DNA of 64,000 bases from Pseudomonadota bacterium (GTDB lineage: Bacteria > Pseudomonadota > Gammaproteobacteria > Steroidobacterales > Steroidobacteraceae). Positions 1-7,990 of this stretch are shown here, in pieces. The notes beneath the pieces are model-generated. The model had not been told where the DNA came from. It made no database searches and worked only from the letters and a program-made list of their open reading frames with translations. The stretch covers positions 1-64,000 of the forward strand of contig JAJZFQ010000259.1 of the NCBI GenBank assembly GCA_021805275.1, given 5' to 3'. Each line of letters begins with the position of its first letter. The stretch's first letter is position 1. Position numbers and translations under genes: made by a program.

Positions 1-161
1 TCCGCCAAGGCGAAGGCTTCGCAGGCGACGCCGAGCGGACCCTGAGCTGCGCAGGGGCGCAACCGAGCGGGCATTCGGGGTGCCCCCGGGGTGGGGGCAA
101 GTGAGCCCCCGGGAGGCGGCCGGGGCGGAGGCGAACACGGCGCGATGCGTGGGACGGTGGG

Positions 162-1103
162 TCACGCGCGCCTGCGACCGCGGCCCGGCGCGCGACGCCG
201 GGTGCTGGAGGCGGACTCGGCCGCGCGGGGCGGCCTCGGCGGGGTGGTCGGCTCATCCGGCCGTATTTCGTCCAGCAGCGAGCCGATCCGCGCCACATCG
301 CGCGGGGTCGCCGGGCTGTAGACCACCAGGCTGAGGTCCGTTCGCCCGTCGACCGCGAAGGTCGAGTACTCGAAGGCGATCGGTCCGAGCAGCGGATGGC
401 GAATGCGCTTGATGGCCTCGCCGTGGGCGCCGTGCACCTCGTTGTCCTGCCACATGGTCTTGAACTCCGGACTCGCCCGGCAGAGCTCATCGATGAGCGG
501 TTCGACTTCCGCCGCGGCGCCTGCGCGGGCAGACTCGAGCCGGAACGTGCCCAGTACGGAACGTGCAACACTCTCCCAGTCGTATTGGGTGCGCCGAGCG
601 CGCGGGTCGAGAAAGATCCAGCGCAGGATGTTGCGCCGCTCGAGCGGCAGCGCACCGTAATCCATCAACACCACCGTTGCCGCCCGATTCCACGCGACCA
701 CGTCCCAGGTCGCGGTCCGGACCACCGCCGGGCTCGGATCCAACGAATCCAGAACGCGTTGCAGCCGGGGCGTGACGTCCTCGCTCCTGCGGTAGCGCGC
801 CTCGGGCGGACGGCCGAGCGCGAGCAGAAACAGATGCTCGCGCTCCGCGTCCGTCAGCATCAGGGCGCGCGCAATCCGCTCGAGCACCTCGGCCGACGGC
901 GCCCCGCCGCGGCCCTGCTCGAGCCACGTGTACCAGGTCGGGCTGATGCTCGCCCGCTGGGCCACCTCTTCGCGGCGCAGGCCGGGCGTCCGGCGGCGCA
1001 CCGTGCTTAGCCCGAAGGCGGCCGGCTCGAGCCGTGTGCGGCGTTGCTTGAGGTAGGCCCCGAGTCGATTCCCGGGGGCGGATCCGTTCACCATGGTGCG
1101 CAT
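162..1103 (-). CDS. XRE-family regulator with MmyB-like ligand-binding domain
   Basis: A cytoplasmic transcription factor. An N-terminal helix-turn-helix covers about residues 10-75 (recognition region TPGLRREEVAQRASIS). A PAS-like MmyB domain follows to about residue 275, and then a low-complexity Arg/Pro/Ser tail. The 313 aa length is usual for the family plus the tail. It is divergent from the NAD-binding SDR at 1184, an arrangement typical of this family, so it probably controls that gene and itself. Start ATG at 1103 is chosen; ATG at 1094 is an alternative. The ligand cannot be read from the sequence. Confidence 0.9.
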   Translation of the reverse strand: MRTMVNGSAPGNRLGAYLKQRRTRLEPAAFGLSTVRRRTPGLRREEVAQRASISPTWYTWLEQGRGGAPSAEVLERIARALMLTDAEREHLFLLALGRPPEARYRRSEDVTPRLQRVLDSLDPSPAVVRTATWDVVAWNRAATVVLMDYGALPLERRNILRWIFLDPRARRTQYDWESVARSVLGTFRLESARAGAAAEVEPLIDELCRASPEFKTMWQDNEVHGAHGEAIKRIRHPLLGPIAFEYSTFAVDGRTDLSLVVYSPATPRDVARIGSLLDEIRPDEPTTPPRPPRAAESASSTRRRAPGRGRRRA

Positions 1104-1138
1104 TATACCCGGATAACATCACTACTTTACCCGGATGA
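1103..1138. promoter_or_regulatory. Direct-repeat putative operator between MmyB regulator and SDR
   Basis: The 80 bp divergent gap contains two near-identical copies of TACCCGGATRA, at 1106-1116 and 1128-1138, 22 bp apart (two helical turns). The first lies within an imperfect palindrome, TTATACCCGGATAA (1103-1116). The spacing suits a dimeric regulator bound on one face of the helix. The link to the adjacent XRE/MmyB protein is inferred. Confidence 0.45.
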
Positions 1139-1183
1139 CGGACTGCGCCACATTCGCGCTCGAGGCAACGGGAGAGATCGTTC

Positions 1184-2080
1184 ATGAAGATATTCGTCAC
1201 CGGAGCCACCGGGTTCATCGGATCGGCGCTGGTCGGGGAGTTGATTGCGGCAGGGCACCAGGTGCTCGGGCTGTGCCGCTCCCCGGAGCGCGCGCAGGCG
1301 CTGGCGGCCGCCGGGGCCGAGGTCCATCGGGGATCGATCGAGGACCTGGACTGCCTGCGCGAGGCTGCGGAGCGCTCGGACGGGGTGATCCATCTGGCCT
1401 TCAACCACGACTTCTCGCAGTTTCAATCAAACTGCGAAGCGGACCGGCGAGTCATCACGGTGCTCGGCACCGCGCTTGCCGGTTCTCTACGACCGTTCAT
1501 CGTGACGTCGGGAACTGCCATGGCCAACACCGTGCCGGGCCAGCCGGCGAGGGAGGACGGTGCCGTCATCAGCGCCGCGGTGTTTCCGCGCGCGGCCTCG
1601 GAAGAGGCGGCTTGGTCCATGGCGGAGGCCGGCGCCAACGTCTCAGTCGTTCGGCTCCCGCAGGTGCACGATACCGTCAAGCAGGGTCTGATCAATCCGG
1701 CGATCGCCATCGCGCGCGAGAAGGGCGTGTTCGCGTACATCGGCGAGGGCAGCAACCGCTGGCCGGCGGCCCACGTGTCGGATGTTGTCCGCCTCTACAG
1801 GCTTGCATTCGAAAGAGCGCAGGCCGGTGCGCGGTATCACGCGGTTGCCGAAGAGGGCATTTCGATGCGGGACATCGCGCACACCGTCGGGCGGCGCCTG
1901 GGACTGCCGCTGCGCTCCATCGCGGCGCAGGAGGCGCAGGAGCATTTCGGCTGGTTCGCGCGGTTTGCGACGCTCGATGCGCCGGCCTCGAGCGAGCAGA
2001 CGAGGCAGCAACTCGCCTGGCAGCCGGTCGGGCCCGGCCTGATCGCCGACCTCGAGCGGCTCGCGCTCACCGGCGGCTGA
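1184..2080 (+). CDS. Atypical/extended SDR, NAD(P)-binding oxidoreductase
   Basis: A 298 aa NAD(P)-binding protein of the epimerase-like SDR superfamily. The Rossmann signature TGATGFIG is at residues 6-13 at the very N-terminus. No canonical YxxxK is visible where expected; the region after TSGTAM reads FPRAASEEAAW. That fits an atypical SDR related to nucleoside-diphosphate-sugar epimerases rather than a classical dehydrogenase. ATG 1184 is preceded by GGGAGAG (1170-1176). It is divergent from the XRE/MmyB regulator and probably controlled by it. The substrate is unknown, and it may not belong to the catabolic pathway downstream. Confidence 0.85.
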   Translation: MKIFVTGATGFIGSALVGELIAAGHQVLGLCRSPERAQALAAAGAEVHRGSIEDLDCLREAAERSDGVIHLAFNHDFSQFQSNCEADRRVITVLGTALAGSLRPFIVTSGTAMANTVPGQPAREDGAVISAAVFPRAASEEAAWSMAEAGANVSVVRLPQVHDTVKQGLINPAIAIAREKGVFAYIGEGSNRWPAAHVSDVVRLYRLAFERAQAGARYHAVAEEGISMRDIAHTVGRRLGLPLRSIAAQEAQEHFGWFARFATLDAPASSEQTRQQLAWQPVGPGLIADLERLALTGG

Positions 2081-2213
2081 CCAGCGTCTCGGGCGCCGCT
2101 TCGAGGGGTCGTTGCGACGGTCGCGGCGGCGCTCGCCCGGCGCCGTCTGCGGCGTGGCGTGTTGGATTACTGGGACAGAGGACGGCTTGCCGTGGCGCGC
2201 CGAGCGGCAGCGA

Positions 2214-2891
2214 TCACTGCGGCTTCGGCAGGCCGGCGAGCTCGTGGATCTTGTCGTCGAGATACTCCAGCACATGCTCGTCGCGCTCGGTCTCCTTGTG
2301 CGTGAGCAGGCTGATCGCCATCCCTTCCAGGACGTAGCGGACCAGGTCGAGCGCGACGTCGAACTTCACGCCACGGCCCTCCCACTCCGGGAAGACCTCG
2401 ACGGCCGCCTGGTACCATTCCCGCTCGAACGACTCCTGCGCCGGGCGCAGAATCGCTGCGAGTTCCTTGTCGGTGCGCGCCGCAACGGCGAGCTCGAAGA
2501 AGGCGACAAACATCGGGTGGCGCACCTGCGCCCAGTAGGCGTCCAGGCTCTGGCGCAGATGATCACGGACCACGGGCGGCTTGCTCACCGCCTTGCGGAA
2601 GGCGCGCAGCCGTTTGGCGTGCAGGTATTCAACCGCTGCGCTCACGACCGCGAGCTTCGAGGGGAAATGGTGCAACATCGCGCCGCGCGACAGGCCGGCC
2701 TTCTCCGCGATGAGGGTGGTGGTCGTCTGCGAGTAGCCGTGCTCAATGAAGCAGCGAATGGTTGCTTCGATGATCTGCGTGCGGGTGAGCGCGCTCTTCT
2801 GCGCCTGCCAGCTCGCCTCTTCGGTGTTCTCGCGACCGGCTCTGGCGAGCGACAGGGCGCGATCCGTACTGGCGGTGTTCTTCTTGATCAT
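2214..2891 (-). CDS. TetR/AcrR-family transcriptional regulator
   Basis: A one-component repressor of about 225 aa. The N-terminal TetR helix-turn-helix is clear (IIEATIRCFIEHGYSQTTT, then AEKAGLSRGAMLHHFPSK), followed by an all-helical ligand domain. I use ATG at 2891; a TTG at 2924 would add 11 residues but lies inside the repeat-rich operator region. It is divergent from the SDR-MaoC pair at 3019, and the gap between them is full of TGACT/AGTCA half-sites, suggesting autoregulation. It is the only TetR in the island and so the best candidate for the operators at 5711, 15663, 21082, 21206 and 29466; that role is inferred. Confidence 0.9.
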   Translation of the reverse strand: MIKKNTASTDRALSLARAGRENTEEASWQAQKSALTRTQIIEATIRCFIEHGYSQTTTTLIAEKAGLSRGAMLHHFPSKLAVVSAAVEYLHAKRLRAFRKAVSKPPVVRDHLRQSLDAYWAQVRHPMFVAFFELAVAARTDKELAAILRPAQESFEREWYQAAVEVFPEWEGRGVKFDVALDLVRYVLEGMAISLLTHKETERDEHVLEYLDDKIHELAGLPKPQ

Positions 2892-2918
2892 ATTTAGGAT
2901 GCGCGCATTTCGAAAAAA

Positions 2919-2980
2919 AGTCAAAGCTGACTGAAATAGTCAAAGCTGATTAAAATCAGCAAACGTGACTGATTCAGTCA
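2919..2980. promoter_or_regulatory. Repeat-rich divergent operator region (tetR / SDR)
   Basis: Three nested symmetric elements lie here. AGTCAAAGCTGA occurs as a direct repeat at 2919-2930 and 2938-2949. CTGATTAAAATCAG forms an inverted repeat at 2946-2959. TGACTGATTCAGTCA (2966-2980) is a 15 bp palindrome. The half-sites TGACTG/CAGTCA are the same as those meeting as CAGTCATGACTG at 5714-5725 upstream of the main operon. This is probably the autoregulatory operator of the TetR gene. Confidence 0.55.
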
Positions 2981-3018
2981 GCGCCAGCGGGTCTTGGCCA
3001 AGCGAGTAATCTAATACC

Positions 3019-3777
3019 ATGAAACGACTAGCCGACAAAGTGGCTTTGGTGACTGGCGCGGCGTCCGGTCTCGGACGTGCTGACGCCGAGGCGCTGGTGC
3101 GCGAAGGCGCGCGCGTACTGCTGACGGACCTCAACGAGACCGCCGGCGTTCAGTTGGCTGAGGAACTGAATGCGCGCGCGCCCGGCTGCGCGGCGTTCCT
3201 CGCCCACGATGTGCGCGACGAGCAGCGCTGGGGTGAGGTTATCGCCGAGTGCGGACGGCGCTTCGGCGCGCTGCACGTGCTCGTCAACAACGCCGGCGTG
3301 GTCGTCATCGCGACGCCGGAGAGCACCACGCTCGAGCAGTTCCGCTTTGCCAACGCGGTTATGTCAGAGGGCGTCTTTCTCGGCTGCAAGGCGGCCATTC
3401 CACTGATGCGCACCTCGGGCGGCGGCTCGATCATCAACATGTCGTCGGTGGCCTCGCACATCGGGTACCCCGTCTTCTTCGCCTACAGCGCCGCCAAGGG
3501 CGCGGTGCGGGCGATGACCAAGTCGATCGCCGTGCACTGCCAGATGAACAAGTACGGGATCCGCTGCAACTCCGTTCACGCCGGAGCGATCGAAACACCC
3601 ATGGTCCAGCAGGCGAACGCGGCGCTCGGCATGAAGATGCAGGATTACGCGGCGGCTCCCTGGGGTCTTGGCAAGCCGGAGGATGTCGCCAACCTCGTCG
3701 TCTATCTGGCATCCGACGAGTCGCGCTTCGTCAACGGTGCGGAAATCGTGATCGACAACGCCCTGACGGTGCAGTGA
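3019..3777 (+). CDS. Classical short-chain dehydrogenase/reductase
   Basis: A 252 aa cytoplasmic NAD(P)-dependent alcohol/ketone oxidoreductase of the FabG-like classical SDR family. The cofactor motif TGAASGLG is near residues 12-19 and NNAG near 90-93. The catalytic Ser143, Tyr156 and Lys160 (YSAAK) are intact. It is first in a pair with the MaoC-like gene 10 bp downstream. The pair is divergent from the TetR regulator and probably repressed by it. Plausible work is oxidation of a hydroxyl formed by a Rieske oxygenase or of a 3-hydroxyacyl-CoA; the substrate is not evident. Confidence 0.9.
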   Translation: MKRLADKVALVTGAASGLGRADAEALVREGARVLLTDLNETAGVQLAEELNARAPGCAAFLAHDVRDEQRWGEVIAECGRRFGALHVLVNNAGVVVIATPESTTLEQFRFANAVMSEGVFLGCKAAIPLMRTSGGGSIINMSSVASHIGYPVFFAYSAAKGAVRAMTKSIAVHCQMNKYGIRCNSVHAGAIETPMVQQANAALGMKMQDYAAAPWGLGKPEDVANLVVYLASDESRFVNGAEIVIDNALTVQ

Positions 3778-3787
3778 CGGGGACGGA

Positions 3788-4255
3788 ATGAGCGCGAGCG
3801 TGGCGAGTCGGCGTTACTTCGAGGACCTCGTCGAGGGCGAGGAACGCGAGTCGGATGCGCTCGGGGTCACTGAGGCGGAACTGCTGGCATTCGCGCGCCA
3901 GTACGACCCACAGTACTTTCACGCCGATCCACTGGCGGCGGCGCGCTCGATTTTCGGCGGCGTCGTCGCCTCGGGCATCTTTACCATGGCCATATGGCGT
4001 CAGCTCGATCACCGGATCTGCGGCGACATCGCCTGGATCTGCGGCGTCGCCTGGGACGAGGTGCGCTTCCCGCAGGCCGTGCGGGCGGGGGATATGTTGC
4101 GCGCCCACGCCCGATGCCTGAGCAAGCGGCCCTCGCGCAAGGATCCGCGTCGCGGTGTGACCGTCTATCAGTACACGCTGCTCAACCAGCGTGACGAGAC
4201 GGTGTTCACCTGTCGCAGCACGAATCTGGTCGAGCGGCGGGCGAGCGAGGCTTGA
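3788..4255 (+). CDS. MaoC-like hot-dog dehydratase
   Basis: A 155 aa single hot-dog protein of the MaoC/(R)-enoyl-CoA hydratase type. The hydratase-2-like segment at about residues 37-60 keeps the Asp and His (FARQYDPQYFHAD, then GGVVASG). It probably hydrates or dehydrates an enoyl/3-hydroxyacyl-CoA made in the island. It is co-transcribed with the SDR 10 bp upstream. Its TGA (4253-4255) directly abuts the converging stop of the SnoaL-like gene at 4256, within the palindrome TTGATCAA. Confidence 0.85.
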   Translation: MSASVASRRYFEDLVEGEERESDALGVTEAELLAFARQYDPQYFHADPLAAARSIFGGVVASGIFTMAIWRQLDHRICGDIAWICGVAWDEVRFPQAVRAGDMLRAHARCLSKRPSRKDPRRGVTVYQYTLLNQRDETVFTCRSTNLVERRASEA

Positions 4256-4813
4256 TCAATCCTCGTCGTGGTAGCGTCGCCAGCTCGCCAGGCCCTCCGG
4301 ATAGTCTGCCGGGCGGTGATCGCCATAGGCGCGCATGCGCAGGCGGCTGCCGAGCCCTGCAGCGTATTCGACGACCGGCAGATAGTACAGGAACGACAGG
4401 GTGCGCCCGGCGAAGCGCCAGCGGCCCTCGTGGCGACGATACTGGTCGCGGTAGCGCAACGCGGCGATGAGCGCCTGGCCATTGCGCCAGACCTCGGCGT
4501 GGGAGGACACCAGTCCGCTCGCGCGGTCCGGGTCGACCGGGTCCAGATCGAGGATCTGGTCGTGCGCGACGTGGTTGGTGGCCTTGAGCGCGGCGAACCG
4601 GCCATGGAACTGCTCGATGATCGCCGCCCGTCCCTGGGCGTTCATCACGCCGTCCTGCGAGCGGAAGACGGCGTCCGGCGTGAACAGCGATTCGAGCGTC
4701 TCGATGTCGCGGTCGTCTACGGCGATACCGTAGCGGGCGACCAGCTCGCGCAGGGCGAGTCGATCCTCGAGCGCCCCGATGCGACGGGTCAGTGTCGACA
4801 GATCAGAAGTCAT
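4256..4813 (-). CDS. SnoaL/NTF2-like protein
   Basis: A 185 aa alpha+beta-cone protein of the NTF2/SnoaL-like superfamily. A helical start (LEDRLALRELVARYGIAVDD) is followed by the typical LFTPDAVF strand region and a C-terminal sheet. Such proteins act as dehydratases, isomerases or cyclases, or as small subunits in aromatic and steroid catabolism. ATG 4813 is chosen over a 349-codon upstream extension because the family fold starts here and the extension overlaps the divergent SDR. Only 45 bp separate it from that SDR at 4859. Confidence 0.8.
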   Translation of the reverse strand: MTSDLSTLTRRIGALEDRLALRELVARYGIAVDDRDIETLESLFTPDAVFRSQDGVMNAQGRAAIIEQFHGRFAALKATNHVAHDQILDLDPVDPDRASGLVSSHAEVWRNGQALIAALRYRDQYRRHEGRWRFAGRTLSFLYYLPVVEYAAGLGSRLRMRAYGDHRPADYPEGLASWRRYHDED

Positions 4814-4858
4814 GCGGGTCACACCTCTTGGGCCGAGCGTTGTGGAGGGGGAAGGATC

Positions 4859-5659
4859 ATGAAGAGTCTTGCGAACAAGGTGGCGGTCGTGCTCGGCGCG
4901 GCCGCGAAGGACAACATCGGACAGGCGGTCGCGCGGCGGTTCGCCGCGGAGGGCGCGCGGGTGGTCGTGGCTGGACGCAATGAGCAGCCACTGCGCGAGT
5001 TCGCGGCGCAGGTCGACGGCCGCTTCGCGCTGTGTGACATCACCTCCAAGGCGCAGCTGCGCGCGCTGGCGCAGGTGGCGCTCGATGCGTTCGGGCGGAT
5101 CGACATCGCCGTGAACTGCACCGGGCTCGGGCTCATCGCCAAGCTGCTCGAGACCACCGAGGAGCAGATCGACCAGCTGATGGATCTGCACTTCAAGGGA
5201 TCGTTCTTCTTCCTGCAGGTGTTTTGCGATGCCATAGCCGCGAGCGGCGGTGGCTCGGTGATTCTCACCTCCTCGGCGTCGGTCCACGCCCTGCTGTTCC
5301 ACCATGCGGCGTACATCGGCACGAAGGCCGGGACCGAGTCGCTGGCGCGCTGCTTCGCAAACGAGTTCGGCGCGCGCGGCGTGCGGGTCAATTCCCTCGC
5401 GCCGGGCTTGACGGCGACGCCGATGACGGCCCGGGAGATGCAGATGCCGGGACTGGAGTCGGTCTTCGTCAAGGAGTACCCGCTCGGGCGCATTGGCACG
5501 GTCGCAGACGTGGCCAATGGCGCGCTGTGGCTGGCAGGGGATGAGTGTTTCATGACCGGGCAGGTGCTGCAGATCAACGGCGGTCTGACGCTGCGGCGCA
5601 ATCCGTTGCCGCGCGAAATCAACGCAAGTCTGGCCGCGGCCCGCGGTCCGGCCGGGTAG
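4859..5659 (+). CDS. Short-chain dehydrogenase/reductase
   Basis: A 266 aa classical SDR. The cofactor loop is unusual, GAAAKDNIG (residues 13-21) rather than TGxxxGxG, and resembles the longer glycine loop of enoyl reductases. Tyr152 and Lys156 (YIGTK) with the preceding Ser cluster form a normal active site. The C-terminal GQVLQINGG segment is typical. ATG 4859 has a strong GGAGGGGGAAGG ribosome site. It is divergent from the SnoaL-like gene and ends 200 bp before the main operon. It probably oxidises a ring hydroxyl or diol; the substrate is unknown. Confidence 0.9.
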   Translation: MKSLANKVAVVLGAAAKDNIGQAVARRFAAEGARVVVAGRNEQPLREFAAQVDGRFALCDITSKAQLRALAQVALDAFGRIDIAVNCTGLGLIAKLLETTEEQIDQLMDLHFKGSFFFLQVFCDAIAASGGGSVILTSSASVHALLFHHAAYIGTKAGTESLARCFANEFGARGVRVNSLAPGLTATPMTAREMQMPGLESVFVKEYPLGRIGTVADVANGALWLAGDECFMTGQVLQINGGLTLRRNPLPREINASLAAARGPAG

Positions 5660-5710
5660 GCGGCGGCGCTGCGGGCCCGCGGCCAGTGTGCCCGAAGCGC
5701 GCTCTAAAAA

Positions 5711-5754
5711 AAACAGTCATGACTGATTGTATTTGGACCCGCACCGCCTATAAT
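5711..5754 (+). promoter_or_regulatory. Operator plus sigma70-like promoter of main catabolic operon
   Basis: After an A-tract lies AAACAGTCATGACTGATTGT (5711-5730), whose core CAGTCATGACTG (5714-5725) is a perfect 12 bp palindrome. A perfect TATAAT follows at 5749-5754, with TTGTAT at 5727-5732 as a plausible -35 (16 bp spacer), so a bound repressor would cover the -35. The distance from AAACAG to TATAAT is 38 bp, identical to the copy at 21206. Confidence 0.65.
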
Positions 5755-5860
5755 CGGGCCGTTGGAGCCTGCACGGCTCACCGCCTCGGGGGGCGCTGCG
5801 CACATCGGGTACCGACCCTGCGGTGCCGCCCGTCCGTACTGTCACTCGGAGGAATGCGCG

Positions 5861-6622
5861 ATGGATCTGGGTCTCAGGGGCAAGAAGGCCATTGTCACAG
5901 GTGCGACCAAAGGCATCGGGCGCGCCATCGTCGAGCTGCTCGCCGGTGAGGGCGTGGATGTTGCGCTGTGTTCGCGCACCCAGGAGGAGGTCGACGCGAC
6001 AGTACAGGCCCTGAAGCGCCAGGGTGTTAATGCCTGCGGCGAGGCGGTGAACGTCCGTGACGGTGAGGCTTACAAGGCCTGGCTCGAGCGGGCGGTCGCC
6101 GCTCTCGGCGGCTGCGACATCTTCGTCCCCAACGTGAGTGCAGGCGGGGGCTTCGACAGCGAGAAGAACTGGACGCGCAACTTCGAAGTCGACGTCATGC
6201 ACACGGTGCGCGGTTGCGAGACGCTGATGCCGCACCTGGAAAAATCCGGCGCCGGCTCCATCGTCATCATCGCATCGACGAATGCGCTGGAAACGTTCGG
6301 CGTGCCGCAGGCCTTCAATGCGATGAAGGCGGCACTCATCACGTACTCCAAGCAGCTCGCGCAGCACGTCGGCAAGAAGGGCGTGCGCGTCAATACCGTC
6401 TCGCCGGGACCGATCTACTTCGACGGCGGCAGCTGGGAGCTTATCAAGGGCACCATGCCGAAGCTCTATGACTACGCGCTGCGGCAGATCCCCTGCGGGC
6501 GCATGGGAACCCCGGAGGAGGTCGCACGCGTGGTGGCGTTCGTCGCAAGCCCGGCCGGCAGTCTCATGACCGGATCGAACGTCGTGGCGGACAACGGCTT
6601 CACCAAGCGCGTCCAGTTCTGA
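5861..6622 (+). CDS. SDR-family protein with catalytic Tyr replaced by Phe
   Basis: A 253 aa SDR fold, first gene of the main operon. The cofactor motif TGATKGIG is intact near residues 13-20, but the active-site motif reads FNAMK: Phe152 (TTC at 6314-6316) replaces the catalytic Tyr, while Lys156 remains. Loss of the Tyr hydroxyl should cripple ordinary ketone/alcohol redox chemistry. It may catalyse a different reaction, such as a dehydratase, isomerase or enoyl reductase type, or act as a partner. ATG 5861 has GGAGGA at 5848-5853. Its stop overlaps the start of the Rieske gene (TGATG), so the two are translationally coupled. Confidence 0.85.
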   Translation: MDLGLRGKKAIVTGATKGIGRAIVELLAGEGVDVALCSRTQEEVDATVQALKRQGVNACGEAVNVRDGEAYKAWLERAVAALGGCDIFVPNVSAGGGFDSEKNWTRNFEVDVMHTVRGCETLMPHLEKSGAGSIVIIASTNALETFGVPQAFNAMKAALITYSKQLAQHVGKKGVRVNTVSPGPIYFDGGSWELIKGTMPKLYDYALRQIPCGRMGTPEEVARVVAFVASPAGSLMTGSNVVADNGFTKRVQF

Positions 6623-7977
6623 TGGACGAGTTCTGGCAGCGGTCCAAGGCTCCGGCTTATGCGCCGGTGCCGCGTTCCCGGCCCGAGGACAGTCCGGAAA
6701 CGCCGCTCGAGAAGGCGCCGACCCCCGAGCTCGACTGGGGCGTCGTGGATCAGCGGCGCTACTACTCGGGCGAGTTCATGCGGCTCGAGTGGGAGCGGAT
6801 GTGGAGCAAGGTCTGGTTGCTCGGCGGCCGCGAGGTCGACATACCGGAGGCTGGCGATTACCTCGTCACGGAAATCGGGCCGGAGTCGATTCTCATCGTG
6901 CGTCAGCGCGATGGCCGGGTGCGCGCGTTCTACAACGTCTGCCAGCACCGCGGCAGCCGCCTGCGCGGTTGCGGCATCGGTACGACGGGGGCATCGCTGA
7001 CGTTCAAATGCCCATACCATCACTGGGAGTACGAGCTGGACGGCTCGTATCACCGGATTCCCGACATCGACACCTTTCCCCAGGGCAAGCCGGCCCATGC
7101 GCTCAGCGAGATCCGCTGCGACACCTGGGGTGGACTCGTGTGGTACTCGCTGAACGACTCACCGCCGCCGCTGCTGGAGTTCCTCGATCCGTTGCCACGC
7201 CATCTCGAGGCGTACAACCTGCACAAGATGGTGCAGACCCGCGACATCACCGTCGAGTGGGACTGCAACTGGAAGGCCTCGGTCGATGCGTTCAACGAGA
7301 CGTACCACGTCCAGGGCATTCACCCGCAGCTCCTGTGGTATCTGCACGACCTCGATGTGCAGATCGACTGCTACGAGCGCCATAACCGGTACCTGATCCC
7401 GTTCGGGACGCTTTCCCCGCGCGTGCGCAAACCGCCGTCGATTCCCGAGCCGATCAAGACGATCATGAAGGCGGCGGGAATAGACCCGGCGGACTACGAC
7501 CGGCCGATCAGTGAGATTCGCCGCGACGTGCAGAAGCACAAGCGGGCCTTCGGCGCCACCCAGGGGAAGGACTACTCGCGGCTGAACGACGATCAGCTCA
7601 CCGACGACTACCACTACCTCATCTTTCCCAACCTGTCGCTGAACGTTCATGCGGACGATTTCTGGATCTTCCGCCAGCGGCCCCATCCACATGACCCGGA
7701 TCGCATGTTCTACGACATCATGACCTTCGAACTCGTCCCTGATGGCCAGGAGTGGCCGCAGCGGGCCGAGCACAAGCAGTGGAAGCACGGCGACAAGTCG
7801 ATCGGACTGGTGCTCGACCAGGACGCGGCGAATCTGCCGGGCGTGCAGGCCGGCATGCACTCGAAGGGCTTCAAGGGACTGTGGATCGGCGCCCAGGAGT
7901 TGCGCATCCGACACTTCCACAAGGTGCTCGACGAGTACATCTACGGTCCGCAGGGCAAGCCTGCGGGCGCGCTGTAG
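6622..7977 (+). CDS. Rieske non-heme iron oxygenase, alpha (catalytic) subunit
   Basis: A 451 aa terminal oxygenase of the ring-hydroxylating family. The Rieske [2Fe-2S] ligands are Cys107/His109 and Cys130/His133. Mononuclear iron ligands His229 and His234 lie in NETYHVQGIH. No beta-subunit gene is adjacent, so an alpha-only (alpha3-type) oxygenase is likely. Electrons probably come from the Rieske ferredoxin at 15746 and the reductase at 32670, since none is encoded beside it. It is coupled to the Phe-SDR upstream and followed after 13 bp by the ThDP-dependent E1alpha. Whether it mono- or dihydroxylates, and what substrate it uses, is unknown. Confidence 0.93.
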   Translation: MDEFWQRSKAPAYAPVPRSRPEDSPETPLEKAPTPELDWGVVDQRRYYSGEFMRLEWERMWSKVWLLGGREVDIPEAGDYLVTEIGPESILIVRQRDGRVRAFYNVCQHRGSRLRGCGIGTTGASLTFKCPYHHWEYELDGSYHRIPDIDTFPQGKPAHALSEIRCDTWGGLVWYSLNDSPPPLLEFLDPLPRHLEAYNLHKMVQTRDITVEWDCNWKASVDAFNETYHVQGIHPQLLWYLHDLDVQIDCYERHNRYLIPFGTLSPRVRKPPSIPEPIKTIMKAAGIDPADYDRPISEIRRDVQKHKRAFGATQGKDYSRLNDDQLTDDYHYLIFPNLSLNVHADDFWIFRQRPHPHDPDRMFYDIMTFELVPDGQEWPQRAEHKQWKHGDKSIGLVLDQDAANLPGVQAGMHSKGFKGLWIGAQELRIRHFHKVLDEYIYGPQGKPAGAL

Positions 7978-7990
7978 GGAGGCACCGGCA

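Noticed and set aside
1..45. Open plus-strand frame ending in TGA at 43-45 (SAKAKASQATPSGP)
   Set aside because: It could be the 3' end of a gene cut by the window, but 14 codons are too few to support it.
80..98. GC hairpin TGCCCCC/GGGGGCA downstream of the XRE regulator as terminator
   Set aside because: It has no T-run, and the region is so G/C-rich that such stems arise by chance.
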